From Diacronema lutheri (lineage: Eukaryota > Haptophyta > Pavlovophyceae > Pavlovales > Pavlovaceae): a stretch of 41,159 nt of DNA. This document shows positions 9,650-19,640 of the stretch, piece after piece. The DNA lies in assembly GCA_019448385.1 (NCBI GenBank), contig JAGTXO010000098.1, positions 1 to 41,159 on the forward strand, read 5' to 3'. Every line of letters starts with the position of its first letter. Positions within the stretch are counted from its first letter, which is position 1. Position numbers and translations under genes: made by a program. The notes under the pieces are model-generated. The model saw only the letters and a list, made by a program, of their open reading frames with translations, made no database searches and was not told the DNA's origin.

Positions 9650-12067
9650 ATGCTGGTGGGGGAGGGGCGCGAATGCGCTGAAGCGCGCGGCGAGGAGGTC
9701 GTGCTCGACCTGCACGGCGCGGCGCTCGGTGCGTTGGGCGCCGACGCGCTCGCCCGCCGACACCTCGAGCTCGGCGCTCTCACCGTCCTTCGCCTTGGGC
9801 GTAACGGCATCGACGATCGCTCGGGCGCGGCGCTCGCGTCCGCGCTCGCGCGCATCGGCGCGCGCGAGCACGGGCGCGGCGGCGCATTACGCGCGCTGCA
9901 CCTGGAGCACAACCAGCTGGCCGATCGATCGGCTCGCGCGCTCGCCGTCCTCCTCGCCGTCGATGGTTCGCGCCTCGAGTTTCTTGACGTGAGCGCGCGC
10001 GTGGTCGAGCGCGCGCGCGCGCGCGCGCTGTGGTCGCACGGCTCCCACGGACCGGCGCCGAGTTCTTGAACGCCTTTCGCGCTGACCCGCGCACGCGCGC
10101 ACAGTGCACACGTCTTGCACCCTTGCGCATCGCGCCCACGATTGACCACCGTGACCTCGCGCGCATCCGCGCACTGCTCTGCCAACGCCCGCCCGTCTCC
10201 TCGCGTCCGCTCCCGCCCCGTCCCCTCGCATCGACCGCTCCCACCCCGGCAGGTTCGCGCCAACTGCATTGGAGACGCCGGCGCGGCGGCGCTCGCGCTC
10301 GCGCTGCGCGAGAACGTCTCGTGCACGGCGCTCGACCTGCAGCACAACGCGCTCACCGATGTGGGTGCCGCGCATCTTGCCGACGCGCTCGCTGCCGCCG
10401 CCGGCGGCGCCGCCGCGCCGCCGGCGCCGGGCGCGCGCGCAGCCGCCAGCCCGCGCGCGCTGCCCACGCCGTGCGCGCTCGTTCGGCTGTCGCTCGCGGG
10501 CAACCGCATTGCCGACGGCGCGCTCATCGACGCCATCGAGTTGGGCTGCGCGCGCAACCGCGCGCGCGCGCTCGCCCTCGACGCGTGCGCGGCCGCGGAG
10601 TGCTCTGCGGCGGTGAGCGCACGCGCCGGCGGGGCGCGCGGCTCAGCGGCGCACGGCGGAGAGGCGCGGCGGCGGACGAACGCGCCGGCATCGTCGCCGT
10701 TGCCGTTGCCGTCACCGTCACCGTCACCGTCACCGTCCTTCTCCTCGCCGCCGAGCGCGTCCGCCACCAACGTCGCCGCGGGTGGCGCGCGCGCGTGCGG
10801 TGGCGTGAGCGCAGTGGCGGGCGCGCGGCGCGACGCCGCGGCGTGGGCGGAGGTGGCGGACACGGCGGGCTGGCGCGAGCGGCTCGCCGTCGCCGCGCAC
10901 GCGTCGCCGCCGCCTGCGCTCGCGCGCGCGCATCCGGCGCGCGCGCCGGCGTACGGCACGGGCGGCGCGGGCGGCGCGCGCGACGCGGGCGACGCGCCGG
11001 CGCAGCGCGCGAGCGCGAGCGACGCTGCGCCCACGCCGCCCGCGCCGCCATCGTGCAGCACGATGGCGTCTGAACGTGCGCGCGCGCTCGACGGCGGTAC
11101 GCGCGCACATTTAAACGCCGTCGGGTACGCCATGGCGTCGCGAGCCCGCGCGCAGCCGACGTCGCCGCGCGCTGCGCCGCCCGACCGCGCGGACGACGTC
11201 GACGCCGACGCCGAGTATGGCGCGAGCGCGCGAGCGCCGCGCGAGCCCTTCGCGCCACGCACGGACGTGACGGGCTTCGTGCGCGCGGACGCCGCATCGG
11301 TGTCGGCGTCGCTCGCGCTGCCGCACGCGTCCGCGTGGGACGTGCGCATCGCCGCGGCGGAACTGGCGCGCGCCTCCGCCGCGCTGGCCGAGAAAGGGCG
11401 CGAGAATGAGCTGCTCGCGACGGCGCTTGAGGCGGTGCGTGGCGAGTTCCGTGCGGGCGTGCGCGGCGCGGCGGAGGGCGCGGCGGCGGAGTACGTGCGC
11501 GCGCGCGCCGAGGTCGCCGCGCTCGCCTCCGCGCTGCGGGACGCCGATGCGCGCGAGGCCGACACGCGCGCCCACTTTGAAAAGCTGCGCGCGGCGCGGG
11601 AAAATGACCGCCGCCAGTTCCGCGCGGCGCTCGCGCAGCTGCAGGCGGGCGTGGGCTCGGCGCTTGGCATCGCGCTGCCTGACGCCCCGCGCGCGCTCGC
11701 GCCGCCCGACGGTTGCGCCGACGGAGGCGGGGCGCGCGGCGGCGACGGCGGGGGCGGCGGCGAGGCGGGCGGCGGTGGCGGCGAGGCGGTGTACATGGCC
11801 GCGCGCGCGCGGCACCCGGCGGCACGCGCACTCGGCGCGGCCGCGCGCGGTGACGGGCGCGAGGCGGCGGCGGCCTGTGCCGCCAACTCGGCCGGCGAGG
11901 AGGCGATAGTGGGGGTGTGTAGCGGCAGCGATCGCACGCGCGGTCGAGGTGAGAGGCGCGAGGCGCGAGGCGCGCGCGCCGGTGGTGGGCCAGCGCCGCG
12001 ATACGGCTCGTCGCCCTCGTCTTCCTCGTCTGGTGGCTCCTTGTGCGGGGAAGCACTCACTGACTAG
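9650..12067 (+). CDS. Leucine-rich-repeat (RI-type) protein with C-terminal coiled coil
   Basis: Exons 9650-9988 and 10253-12067 join in phase 0 (donor GTGAGC, acceptor CCGGCAG) to give 717 residues. The splice falls within an LRR, turning [15 protein letters not shown] into a normal repeat. At least five ribonuclease-inhibitor-type repeats are visible, with L-x-L-x-x-N-x-I/L-x-D-x-G-A-x-x-L-A patterns such as [17 protein letters not shown] and [19 protein letters not shown]. An Ala/Pro/Ser-rich linker with a PSPSPS tract follows. Then comes a helical, charged segment near residues 475-580 ([17 protein letters not shown]..., [17 protein letters not shown]-like) that looks like a coiled coil, and a Gly/Ser-rich tail. 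It is likely a protein-interaction scaffold; no enzymatic domain is seen. Confidence 0.85.
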
Positions 12068-12244
12068 CCATGGAGACCGGTGTGAGGTGTCACTGTCACT
12101 GTCTGTGATGGCAGACTGGCGGCTCACCGTGAATGCCCCGTGCGCGCGTTCCACGCCGGCAATTGCCCGTCCCCGCCGCCATCGTGGTTCCTCCGCTGCT
12201 TGTGTGCCAGCCCTGTCAGCATGGTGCCAACGGCCGCGATCCCC

Positions 12245-12536
12245 TCAGCCGACGCGCGCCGCGCCATGCGCCGTTGAACGCACGTCAAAGTCGGACCCGG
12301 CGCGCACCACCTCAAGCCGTGCGCGGGGCGCGGTGAGGTCCTCGCCGCCGTCGGCGCCGTCGGCGCGCGCCGTCGGCGTGTCGCCGGCGCGCGCCGCGCG
12401 GCCGCGAGCGTCACACCACGCGCCGGCCGATGGTAACGGTGACGGTGACGGTGACGGTGACGGTGACGGTGACGGTGACGGTGACGGCAGGCCATGCGGC
12501 CGAGCAACGCGTCGCTCGGCGCGCGCCCTCCGCGCG

Positions 12537-12583
<47 letters not shown>

Positions 12584-14116
12584 AGCGCCCGAGTCGGACG
12601 GCAGGCGCGCCGCGACGAGGTTTGGCGAAACTGCCATCGTGGCGCCGTCAGCCGGCGCGCTGTGCCGTGCGCCCGCGCCCGCGCGCCGCTCGCCGGCGCG
12701 CGGGCGGCCCGCGCCGCTCCCGTCGCCGTCTCGCGCCGTCACGGCGCCTTCACCCGCGCAAGGCTGCCACGATGGCGACCGGCGCGCATGCGCGGCGAGG
12801 GCCGAGCCGATGCCGAGCCGATGAGTGAGCCCAAACCCGCCGCTGAAGCCACAGTCACAGACGCTATTTCGCTCGCTCCGCGCCCGGTTGAGGCCGGGCG
12901 CGGCGCGCGCTGCCACCGCTGCCGCCGACGCCGGCGGCGGCGGCGGCGCGCGCCGTACGGCACGCGCGCCGACGCCGCCGTCGCCGTCGCCACCGTCGTC
13001 GTCCTTGAACCAGTCGCTGAACCCAGCGTCACCGTCACCGTCACCGTCACCGTCACCATCACCGTCACCGTCACCGTCACCGCTGTCACGGTCACCGTCC
13101 TTCTCCTCGCCGTACCTACGCAGCCCGCCGCTGCTGCTGTGCGCGCAGCTGCGCGCGACGGCCGCGCCGCCGCGCGCCGCGCCGCCGCGCGCCGGGCGCG
13201 GCACGCACGCGCCGATGCCCGCGCGGCCGGCGGTTGCGGCGCGCGTGACCAGCGCGCGCCCGCTCGAAACGAGCAGGCGCGAACGCCACTGCGGTGCAGA
13301 CAAGGGCGCCGGCGCGGCCGGTGCGTCGGCCGGCGGCGCGCGGCCGAGGCGCGAGCGCGCGCGCGCGCGCGCGCTGCCGCCGCCAGCGGCGCTGGCGCCA
13401 CTGGCGGCGCGGCCGCGCGCGTCGCCCGCTGCGTCGGCGTCGTCGTCGGCGTCGGCGTCGGCGTCGCCCGTCGATGAATCGGAGAGCAGCAGTTCGTCCC
13501 CATCGTCACCCTCGCCTGGCGCGGGCGCGCGGCCGCGCGGGCGGCGGTTGCGCGCGGCGGCGACGACGCGGCGCGCGGCGGCCGCGACGGCGGCGGGGAC
13601 GGTCGGGTCATCGGCGGCGGAGGGCAGGACGGCCTTGACGTGGCAGAGGCGCTCGGAGAGCGTCTGCCTGTGCTCGCCCGTCCACGCGCCGCGCGCGTTC
13701 GCCGCGAGCGCGACGAGCGCGCACGCGGCGAGCAGCGCGCGGCGCGCCGGCTCCGCGGCCGGCGCGCGTGCTGCCTCGCCGAGCGCGGCGAGCGGTAGCG
13801 CGTCAACGAGCGGGAGCATGAGGAGGAGCGTCCAGTAATCCGCCGGCTCGCGCACCCGCTCGCCCGGCGCGACGTTCACGTACTCCCACCCGCACGCGAG
13901 CCCCTGCAGCGTCGTCGCGCGCCGCGCGCCGTGCGCGGAAATCGATGTGATCGCACAAGCCTGCAGCAGCCAGAGCACGTACCAGCCCGACGTGCCCGGC
14001 TCGGCGTACGCGTCGGTGGGCAGCAGCAGCGCCGTCCAGAGCGCGAGCCCGAGCGCGCGCTGCGCCGCGCTCGGCACCTCGTCGAGGCAGAAGCGCTCGC
14101 CGGTGGGCAGGGCCAT
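12245..14116 (-). CDS. Putative multi-pass membrane protein with dipeptide-repeat tail
   Basis: Open frame of 623 residues from MALPTGERFCLDEV. The first ~140 residues look real and hydrophobic, with four probable membrane segments: LGLALWTALLLPTDAYA, WYVLWLLQACAITSISA, YWTLLLMLPLVDALPLAAL and ALLAACALVALAANA. After a charged loop the rest is low complexity, including a (GD)n run, a (GA)n run and an (SP)n run produced by hexanucleotide repeats. I do not recognise the family. The C-terminal half could be spliced differently, because the repeats keep several frames open. It converges on the LRR gene, with 177 bp between stops. Confidence 0.5.
12429..12486. repeat. Hexanucleotide (GGTGAC)n microsatellite
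   Basis: About nine copies of GGTGAC. The same motif or its complement recurs at about 5696-5736 (MYB), 10706-10738 (LRR) and 13028-13103 (this gene). It codes different dipeptide repeats according to frame and strand. Confidence 0.9.
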
Positions 14117-14800
14117 CGCCCATCCAAGCGGCCCCGAGTTTCGTCGCTGTCCGAAGCGTTTGGATCACAGTGGGGACGGGGGAGAGACCGAAGGAGGAGG
14201 TTGGAGGCGTACTGTGCCTGTCCGAGCGCCTCGGGCCGCCGATAAGCGATAGGCGATGGCCCTTTCCCCTGCCTGCCTACAGTATGAGATCTTGTGTCGG
14301 TGAGAAGCAAAATCAATCGTGAGATTGAAAACCATGTCCGCGGCCAGACTGAGCGGTATATAGGGCGCGGTCCGGGCTGGTCCGGCCAGTGTAAGGCTGA
14401 GAGTACGACCCGGGTCGTACAATCAAGGGTTAAAAGCCAGCCAATGAGCGCTCGAGGGGTCGGGGCGAGGCTTATGACGAGCCTAGGACCGAGACACCCT
14501 CCTGACCGGCCGATTTGGAGTAGAATTCGGGGTCGAGCGGGCGCGGCGGACGGAGGGCCCGAGCCGGGCCGACGGAGGGTCCGACCCCGGAATGCGGGCG
14601 ACCGGAAGGGCTTGGGTGATTTACGCCTAGTAGAATAGAATGGCGGATTCCGGGGGGGCTCGCAACTGGCATCGCGCAAGCTGAGGCCCCCTGACTGACC
14701 GGACCGCGCCGAGTGCGCGTGCACCCCGTGGAGGGCGCGGCCAGTCGGACACTCTTCGCGACTGAGCTCGCCGCGGCATACCGTGCGCTGCGCCGGCGCG
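14117..14800 (-). promoter_or_regulatory. Promoter/leader of the membrane-protein gene; otherwise non-coding
   Basis: This 684-bp stretch has markedly lower GC than its surroundings. Reading toward the membrane-protein gene it has a CCAAT box (14441-14445, ATTGG on the minus strand), then a perfect 18-bp palindrome at 14403-14420, then TATATA at 14357-14362. The leader follows, with a small hairpin (TCAATC-GTGA-GATTGA, 14313-14328). CCAAT about 80 bp before TATA, and TATA about 240 bp before the ATG, is a credible RNA polymerase II layout. No gene is supported between 14460 and 14800. Confidence 0.5.
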
Positions 14801-15074
14801 CTACTTGCCGTTGGCCGAGCTGCGGGTGTTGCGCACCGCCGTGTTGCGCAGCCAGCGGCTGGATGCGCCGGTGGCCGGAACCTTGGCGCGCTTTGGCTAA
14901 GCGACCTCGGCCTGCACAGACTCGAACGCGTGCGTAAACTCGAGGCGTTGCAGGTGGCGAGCACGTGAGTTCGCGTAGGAAGTCTTGTACTCGGTGGCCT
15001 GACTGTCGACCGACGAGAGCTTGGGCGAGTTCGGCGGCACGTTGGCTCACTTGGGCTCGGTGCGCGGCTCTGCC

Positions 15075-15107
<33 letters not shown>

Positions 15108-15940
15108 CTTCGGACTCGCTGCCCGGCTCTGCCTGTGCGGGCGCGATGCACTCGGACTCGATGCCCGGCTCTGCCTTCGTGGGCGCGGTCGCGGGCACGG
15201 GCGCGCCCTCGACCCCGTCGCGGTTGAAGACATCGAACTCGACGCACACGCCGTGGTCCTTGAAGTCGGTGGCCTCGCTGTCGTTCGCGTAAGCCTCGGG
15301 CGAACTCGCAACGAGCGACGACATCTCGGCGTGGAGCCAGCACATCTCATGCTGCACCGCGTGTTCAGGTTCTCGAGCGCTCCGTTGAAAGAGTCACTCT
15401 CACCGAGGCGCTCGCTGCACCACACCAGATAGCCATCGAGCTTGTGAGCGTGCTCGTGCGCCCGTGCGAGGTCCTTGGAGAGCGCGTCGGCGCGCGCGCA
15501 CATGCCGTCGCATGACTTGGCCGGTGTCATGCTGTGCTTCCAAGGCCTGGTGCTCGGCGTTGAGCGTGTCGTGATCCTCGCGAACGAGCTGCAACCAGCT
15601 GCAGCAGCCGCGCGACGCCGCTGTCGCCGACGATGCGCTGGAGCATGTGGCCCATGAGGTGTGCGCGGCACGTGGCGAGCGCCACATTTTTGCGCAGCAG
15701 CGCGAGGATCCGGGCGCCGCGGACGAGCCGGCCCATGCACTTGAGCGCGTAGATTCGGCCGCACATGCACGCGCCGACGACCGAGTCGGCGGGCCCGCCG
15801 TCGAGCCAAAAGTTGGCCTCGGCCGCATCGCGGCGGCGGGCGACGCGCTGAAGGATGCGCACGCGGTAGTGCCGGTCGACGAGCAGCTCGTCGCCGAAGA
15901 TCTCGTCGGGCAGCAGCTCGGAGACGTTCTGGGGGTACAT
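14801..15940 (-). pseudogene. Broken gene of unknown family (frameshifts and in-frame stops)
   Basis: Reading starts at the ATG at 15940 (MYPQNVSELLPDEIFGDEL) and stays clean through a ~115-residue domain ending in ARLLQLV. A 10-bp tandem duplication near 15588-15607 then shifts the frame. Coding-like sequence continues in other frames: EDHDTLNAEHQALEAQHD (coiled-coil-like), then LARAHEHAHKLDGYLVWCS, then ECIAPAQAEPGSESE, and finally a segment ending in RNTAVRNTRSSANGK. The last part contains two in-frame stops before the final TAG at 14803-14801. At least three shifts plus the stops indicate decay rather than splicing. I do not recognise the protein. Its base composition is less extreme than that of the neighbouring host genes. 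Confidence 0.5.
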
Positions 15941-16026
15941 GCTGTGCGAGCGTGCACGCGACGAGATCTCGTCGGGCGTGCCGTCCGTTCGTTCAGAGCA
16001 GAGCGCGTCGGACCGGCAGACAGACG

Positions 16027-16230
16027 ATGCAGCGCGCGAAGGCACCTGCGGCGCGCGGCGTGGCCTCGCGTGCCGTCACGAAGCCGCCTGCGCGCACTGC
16101 GGAGGCGGCGAGCGCGACGAGGGCGGGCGCGGACGAGGTGCTGAGCGGCGTCACGTACGCGCCCTCGCTCGCCGAGCTCGACGCCGCGGCGCTGACGATG
16201 CGCGCGGCGTACCACACCGACCGCCCCTGA
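16027..16230 (+). CDS. Small uncharacterised ORF or 3' exon
   Basis: A 67-codon frame beginning MQRAKAPAARGVASRAV and ending AALTMRAAYHTDRP has balanced acidic and hydrophobic residues and good codon use. It overlaps the upstream region of the minus-strand pseudogene. It might be a small protein or the last exon of a plus-strand gene. No family was recognised, and the opposite strand is also open. Confidence 0.2.
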   Translation: MQRAKAPAARGVASRAVTKPPARTAEAASATRAGADEVLSGVTYAPSLAELDAAALTMRAAYHTDRP

Positions 16231-16358
16231 GACGATGCGCGGCGCCCGCGGAGGACTGGTCCGTTGGCGCGCAAACCGTGGGCGAAAGGGCGCGAAGCCA
16301 ACGGCCGTCCGCGCACGTTCAAACGCGCGCATACGGGTGGCATCCTCCCACCTTCGGC

Positions 16359-16671
16359 GCCGCTTTCCAAAAGGGTGTAGGGTGTAGGGTGTAGGATGCA
16401 AAACAAGCCCTCCCCACATTTGGGCCCGACGTCATTCCTTCTTCGAAGCCGTGACGTTACTCACATACGAGTACCTTTACTTAGTGTAGGATGTATCTAT
16501 TCTCTAGGTATTTGCATAGTGTAGGGTGTAGGATAAGTACGGTTATGAAAGTCCCATAGGGGGGAGAAGGAATGACGCTGTGACGAAAGAAGGAATGACG
16601 TCGGGCCCAAATGTGGGGAGGGCTTGTTTTGCATCCTACACCCTACACCCTACACCCTTTTAGAAAGCGGC
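16359..16671. mobile_element. MITE-like element with 85-bp terminal inverted repeats
   Basis: The arms 16359-16443 and 16587-16671 are inverted copies of 85 bp with one mismatch (CCAAAA versus CTAAAA). Each arm begins GCCGCTTTC, then has three copies of a GTGTAGG-type heptamer, then about 50 bp including CCCACATTTGGGCCCGACG. The 143-bp centre is AT-rich, carries two further GTGTAGG motifs and has no ORF. A GGC trinucleotide flanks both ends (16356-16358, 16672-16674) and may be the target duplication. The element is non-autonomous. It sits 100 bp downstream of an orphan minus-strand exon. Confidence 0.85.
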
Positions 16672-16771
16672 GGCGCCTCAGAGCATGGCGCCCGCCCGCT
16701 CGAGCCGGACCTCCGCGCAGCCGGACTCGCCCCGCCCCGGGCTGCTCTGGCTGGGCGACGTCGTGCGCGCC

Positions 16772-17066
16772 TCAGAACGCCGCGCTCGCCACGCGCACGT
16801 AGCCCTCGTCCGGGTCCGGCTCGGGCGCCGCGTCGCGCACCGAGCGCGACGCGGCCTCGACGCCCGGCGTTTCGGCACGCGAGGCGACGGATGCCTCGTC
16901 CGGCCGGCCCCACGGCAGCTGCAGCTCGAGCTGGCGCTGGATGATGCGCGGCGTCGCCACGCGCCCGTGCTGCACCTCGCGACGTCGCGCGCGCACGTAG
17001 AGCACGATCGCCACCGAGCCGCTGAGGCCCATCATCGCGCCGAGCAGCACCGAGATTGTGGTCTCA
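16772..17066 (-). CDS. Orphan 3' exon of a single-pass membrane protein
   Basis: On the minus strand, after a possible acceptor (CCCAAGCAG, about 17076-17068), the frame encodes NETTISVLLGAMMGLSGSV followed by AIVLYVRARRREV. This is one transmembrane helix with a basic cytoplasmic edge. A ~65-residue acidic tail follows, ending DPDEGYVRVASAAF and TGA. The first in-frame ATG lies inside the helix, so an upstream exon is expected. None was found, because the plus-strand DUF5871-like gene begins at 17247. This may be the remnant of a host gene cut by the element to its right. The family is unknown. Confidence 0.35.
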
Positions 17067-17246
17067 TTGTCTGCTTGGGCGCGAACGGAAAACGCGCGAA
17101 GGGTGGCGACGAAGATCGTTGGGTTGGGTTGGGCCACCGGCTCCCGAGGATTGCTTGTGGCGCTCGACTGACCGTTGGCCCAGCTTTTTTTTTTCTCGAA
17201 CCTACTGTGGAGCCGCCTGCAGCGTGATCTCCCGCGCACAACGACC

Positions 17247-19640
17247 ATGGCCGCCATCGACCTGCGCGCCTTCGACGCGGCGCTCGTCAACTGCGAGATC
17301 GTGAGCACGCGGCCGGTCAAGCCGAGCGAGCAGGCGCGCACGGTCGACAAGCTGAGCTACGGGCCGTCGCGCCGCGCGCTCGCCTTCGTCTCGCCGCCCT
17401 GCGTCGTCGACTGGCCCGAGCTCACGGGCGACGGCAACTTTGGCACCATGTACGGGCCGACGGACGTCGACAAGGCGGCGTACACGGCCGGCGTGACCGA
17501 CAAGGAGCTGCCGATTGAAGGCGCGCCGCTCGCGCAGATGGACGCCTACTTTGGCGCCCTGCGCGCCATCGACGATCAGCGCGTCGAGACGGTGCACGCG
17601 CGCCAGAAGGAGCTGCTCAACACGCGCGGCCTCTCGAAGGAGGAGGTGCGCGGCAAGCTCTCGCCCGCCGTCAAGCCCAAGTACGAGGACGACACGCTCG
17701 CGCACACGCGGCTGAACATGTCGACGCGCACGTTCACGTGGGCGGGCTCCGAGCGCGTCGTGCCGCTCGTCGACGCGCGGCGCGAACCGGTCGACGAGAT
17801 CCGGCACGAGGACGTCTGCGCCATCGCCACGCAGCTCGACCGCGTCTACACGGGGCTCACGGGCTCGATGTTTGGCACCAAGTGGAACGTGTGCGGGGTC
17901 ATGCTCCTGAAGCGCGCCGAGCAGCGGCCGCAGCCCGGCTCGGACGCCTTCGCCTCGTACGGCGTGCCCGCCTGGGCCGACACGTTCGACTCCACGGGGC
18001 TGTACGTGCCCGACGAGCGCGAGCGCGCGGCGGCGCTCGCGGCGGTGGCCGGTCTGCGCACGGCGCGCGCGCCGGCCGGGCCGGGCGGGCGCGAGCTCGC
18101 GCGCGCGCAGGGCTACCATCGCGCCGAGCGGGCTGCGAGCGCGGCGGCGGCGCGCGCGGCGATGGCCGAGGGCGGCCAGCAGTGCGCGCTCCACGGCGCG
18201 GTCGTCAAATCGGCGCTGCGCGGCGTGGGCAACCGGCTGCATCTTTGCGACGCGCCGGGCGGAACGGGCAAGACGTTCGTCGAGCGCGCCATTATCGCCG
18301 CCGTGCGCGCGGATGGGCACGCGGTCGTCGTGGGCGCGTCCTCGGGCGTCGCCGCCACGCTGCTGCCCGACGGCCGCACCTTCCACTTGACCTTCAAGGT
18401 GCCCGGCGGTGCCGACTCCGACGGGCAAGCCGTTCAATGGCGTGCCGCGCTCCGAGCGCGGGCGCTCCCTGGCCGCCGCGGCGGCTGGTCGTGTGGGACG
18501 AGGCGCCGATGCAGACGCGGTGCCACCTCGACTCGCCTGATCGGTGTTTGCGCGACGTGACGGGCGTCGACGAGCGCTTCGGCGGCGAGACGCTGCTGCT
18601 CGCCGGCGACTTTCGCCAGTGCTTGCCGGTGGTGCGGCGCGGCTCGCGCGCGCAGATCGTGCGCTCCTGCCTCAAGTACTCGGCGCCGTGGCAGCACGAT
18701 CGGCAGCACGCCTTGGTCGAGAACGTTCGCGCCTCGAGCGCGGCGCGCGACACGGGCGACGCGCTCGGCGCGGGCGAGTGGGCGGAGCTGCTGCGCAGCC
18801 CCGGCGACGGCGCCGTTCCCGCGGCGGTGCCGGCGGCCGGGGCCATGCCCGGCGCATTCCCGCTCGATCCCGTGCAGCTGCCCGAGGCCGTCGGCGGCGT
18901 CCCCATCCGCGTGGGCTCGGCCTACCCGACGGAGCTCGTGACGACTTTGTCCACGGCGCGACGTGTTGGACCGACGACGGCTCGCTGTGCGACCGCGCGG
19001 TGCTCTGCGCCAAGCAGACGGACGTGGCGCGGATCAACTGGCTGGCGATCGGCCGCTTCCCGGGCGCGGCGGCGAGGTGCGCGTCGGCGGACGAGCTGGC
19101 GCGACGACGGGGCGGGCAAGCAGATTGCGCGGGCGTCGGTCGAATTCCTCGACTCGCTCGAGCACGCGCAGATGCCGCACCGCGTCCTCGACCTGAAGCC
19201 CGGGATGGTGGTGATGCTGCCGCGCAACCTCTCGCCCGGCGAGGGGCTGTGCGGCGGCACGCGGCTGATCGTGCGCGGCGTGCGCGCCGGCGGCCGGCTG
19301 CTCGAGTGCGCACGCCCCGGCGCGGCCGCCGGGCGCGACAGCACCGTGCTCGTCGCGCGTGTCGACCACCACTCGCCCGACGACGGCACGTTCGCGCTTG
19401 TGCGGATGCGCCGCCAGTTCCCCGGTGCGGCCGGCGTAACGAGGCGCAGGGGCAAGCGCTCGGGTGCGCGGGCGTGTGGCTCGCCGAGCCGTGCTTCACG
19501 CACGGCCAGCTCCACGTGGCCGCTTCGCGCGTCGGGCACACGTCGCGCGTCCGCTTTGCGCTCGGCCCGGACCTCGTGACGCGCAGCGTCGTCTTCAAAG
19601 AGGTGCTCCGCGCGGTCAGCGGTGGCGAGGCGGCGGCGGC
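17247..19640 (+). pseudogene. DUF5871-like (viral ssDNA-binding-type) domain fused to Pif1/Helitron-type helicase, frameshifted
   Basis: Residues 1-228 read without interruption from the ATG at 17247. They show the layout of the DUF5871 family of large DNA viruses: GNFGTMYGPTDVDKA, KLSPAVKPKYEDDT, LNMSTRTFTWAG, then MFGTKWNVCGVMLLKRAEQ. The same frame continues into a superfamily-1 helicase with Walker A DAPGGTGKT (residues 335-343), GASSGVAATLLPDGRT and TFKVP. Later motifs are in shifting frames: WDEAPM (motif II), GDFRQCLPVV (motif III), LVENVRA, GMVVMLPRNLSPGEGLCGGT and EAQGQALG...HGQLHVAASR (motifs V-VI). Shifts occur near 18423, 18480, 18939, 19100 and 19430, the last with loss of several motif-V residues. 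The helicase is therefore almost certainly dead, although the N-terminal domain is intact. Such helicases unwind DNA in Helitron and viral replication. Confidence 0.8.

Noticed and set aside
14281-14700. Structured RNA gene in the low-GC region
   Set aside because: Short hairpins and a palindrome are present, but there is no tRNA cloverleaf, snRNA motif or RNA polymerase III signal that I can recognise.
15647-16144. Plus-strand ORF opposite the pseudogene
   Set aside because: It mirrors the well-behaved minus-strand frame starting at 15940, which has the more natural protein.
16371-16395. Telomeric repeat
   Set aside because: Only three imperfect GTGTAGG units occur, and they are mirrored at the other end of a 313-bp inverted-repeat element.
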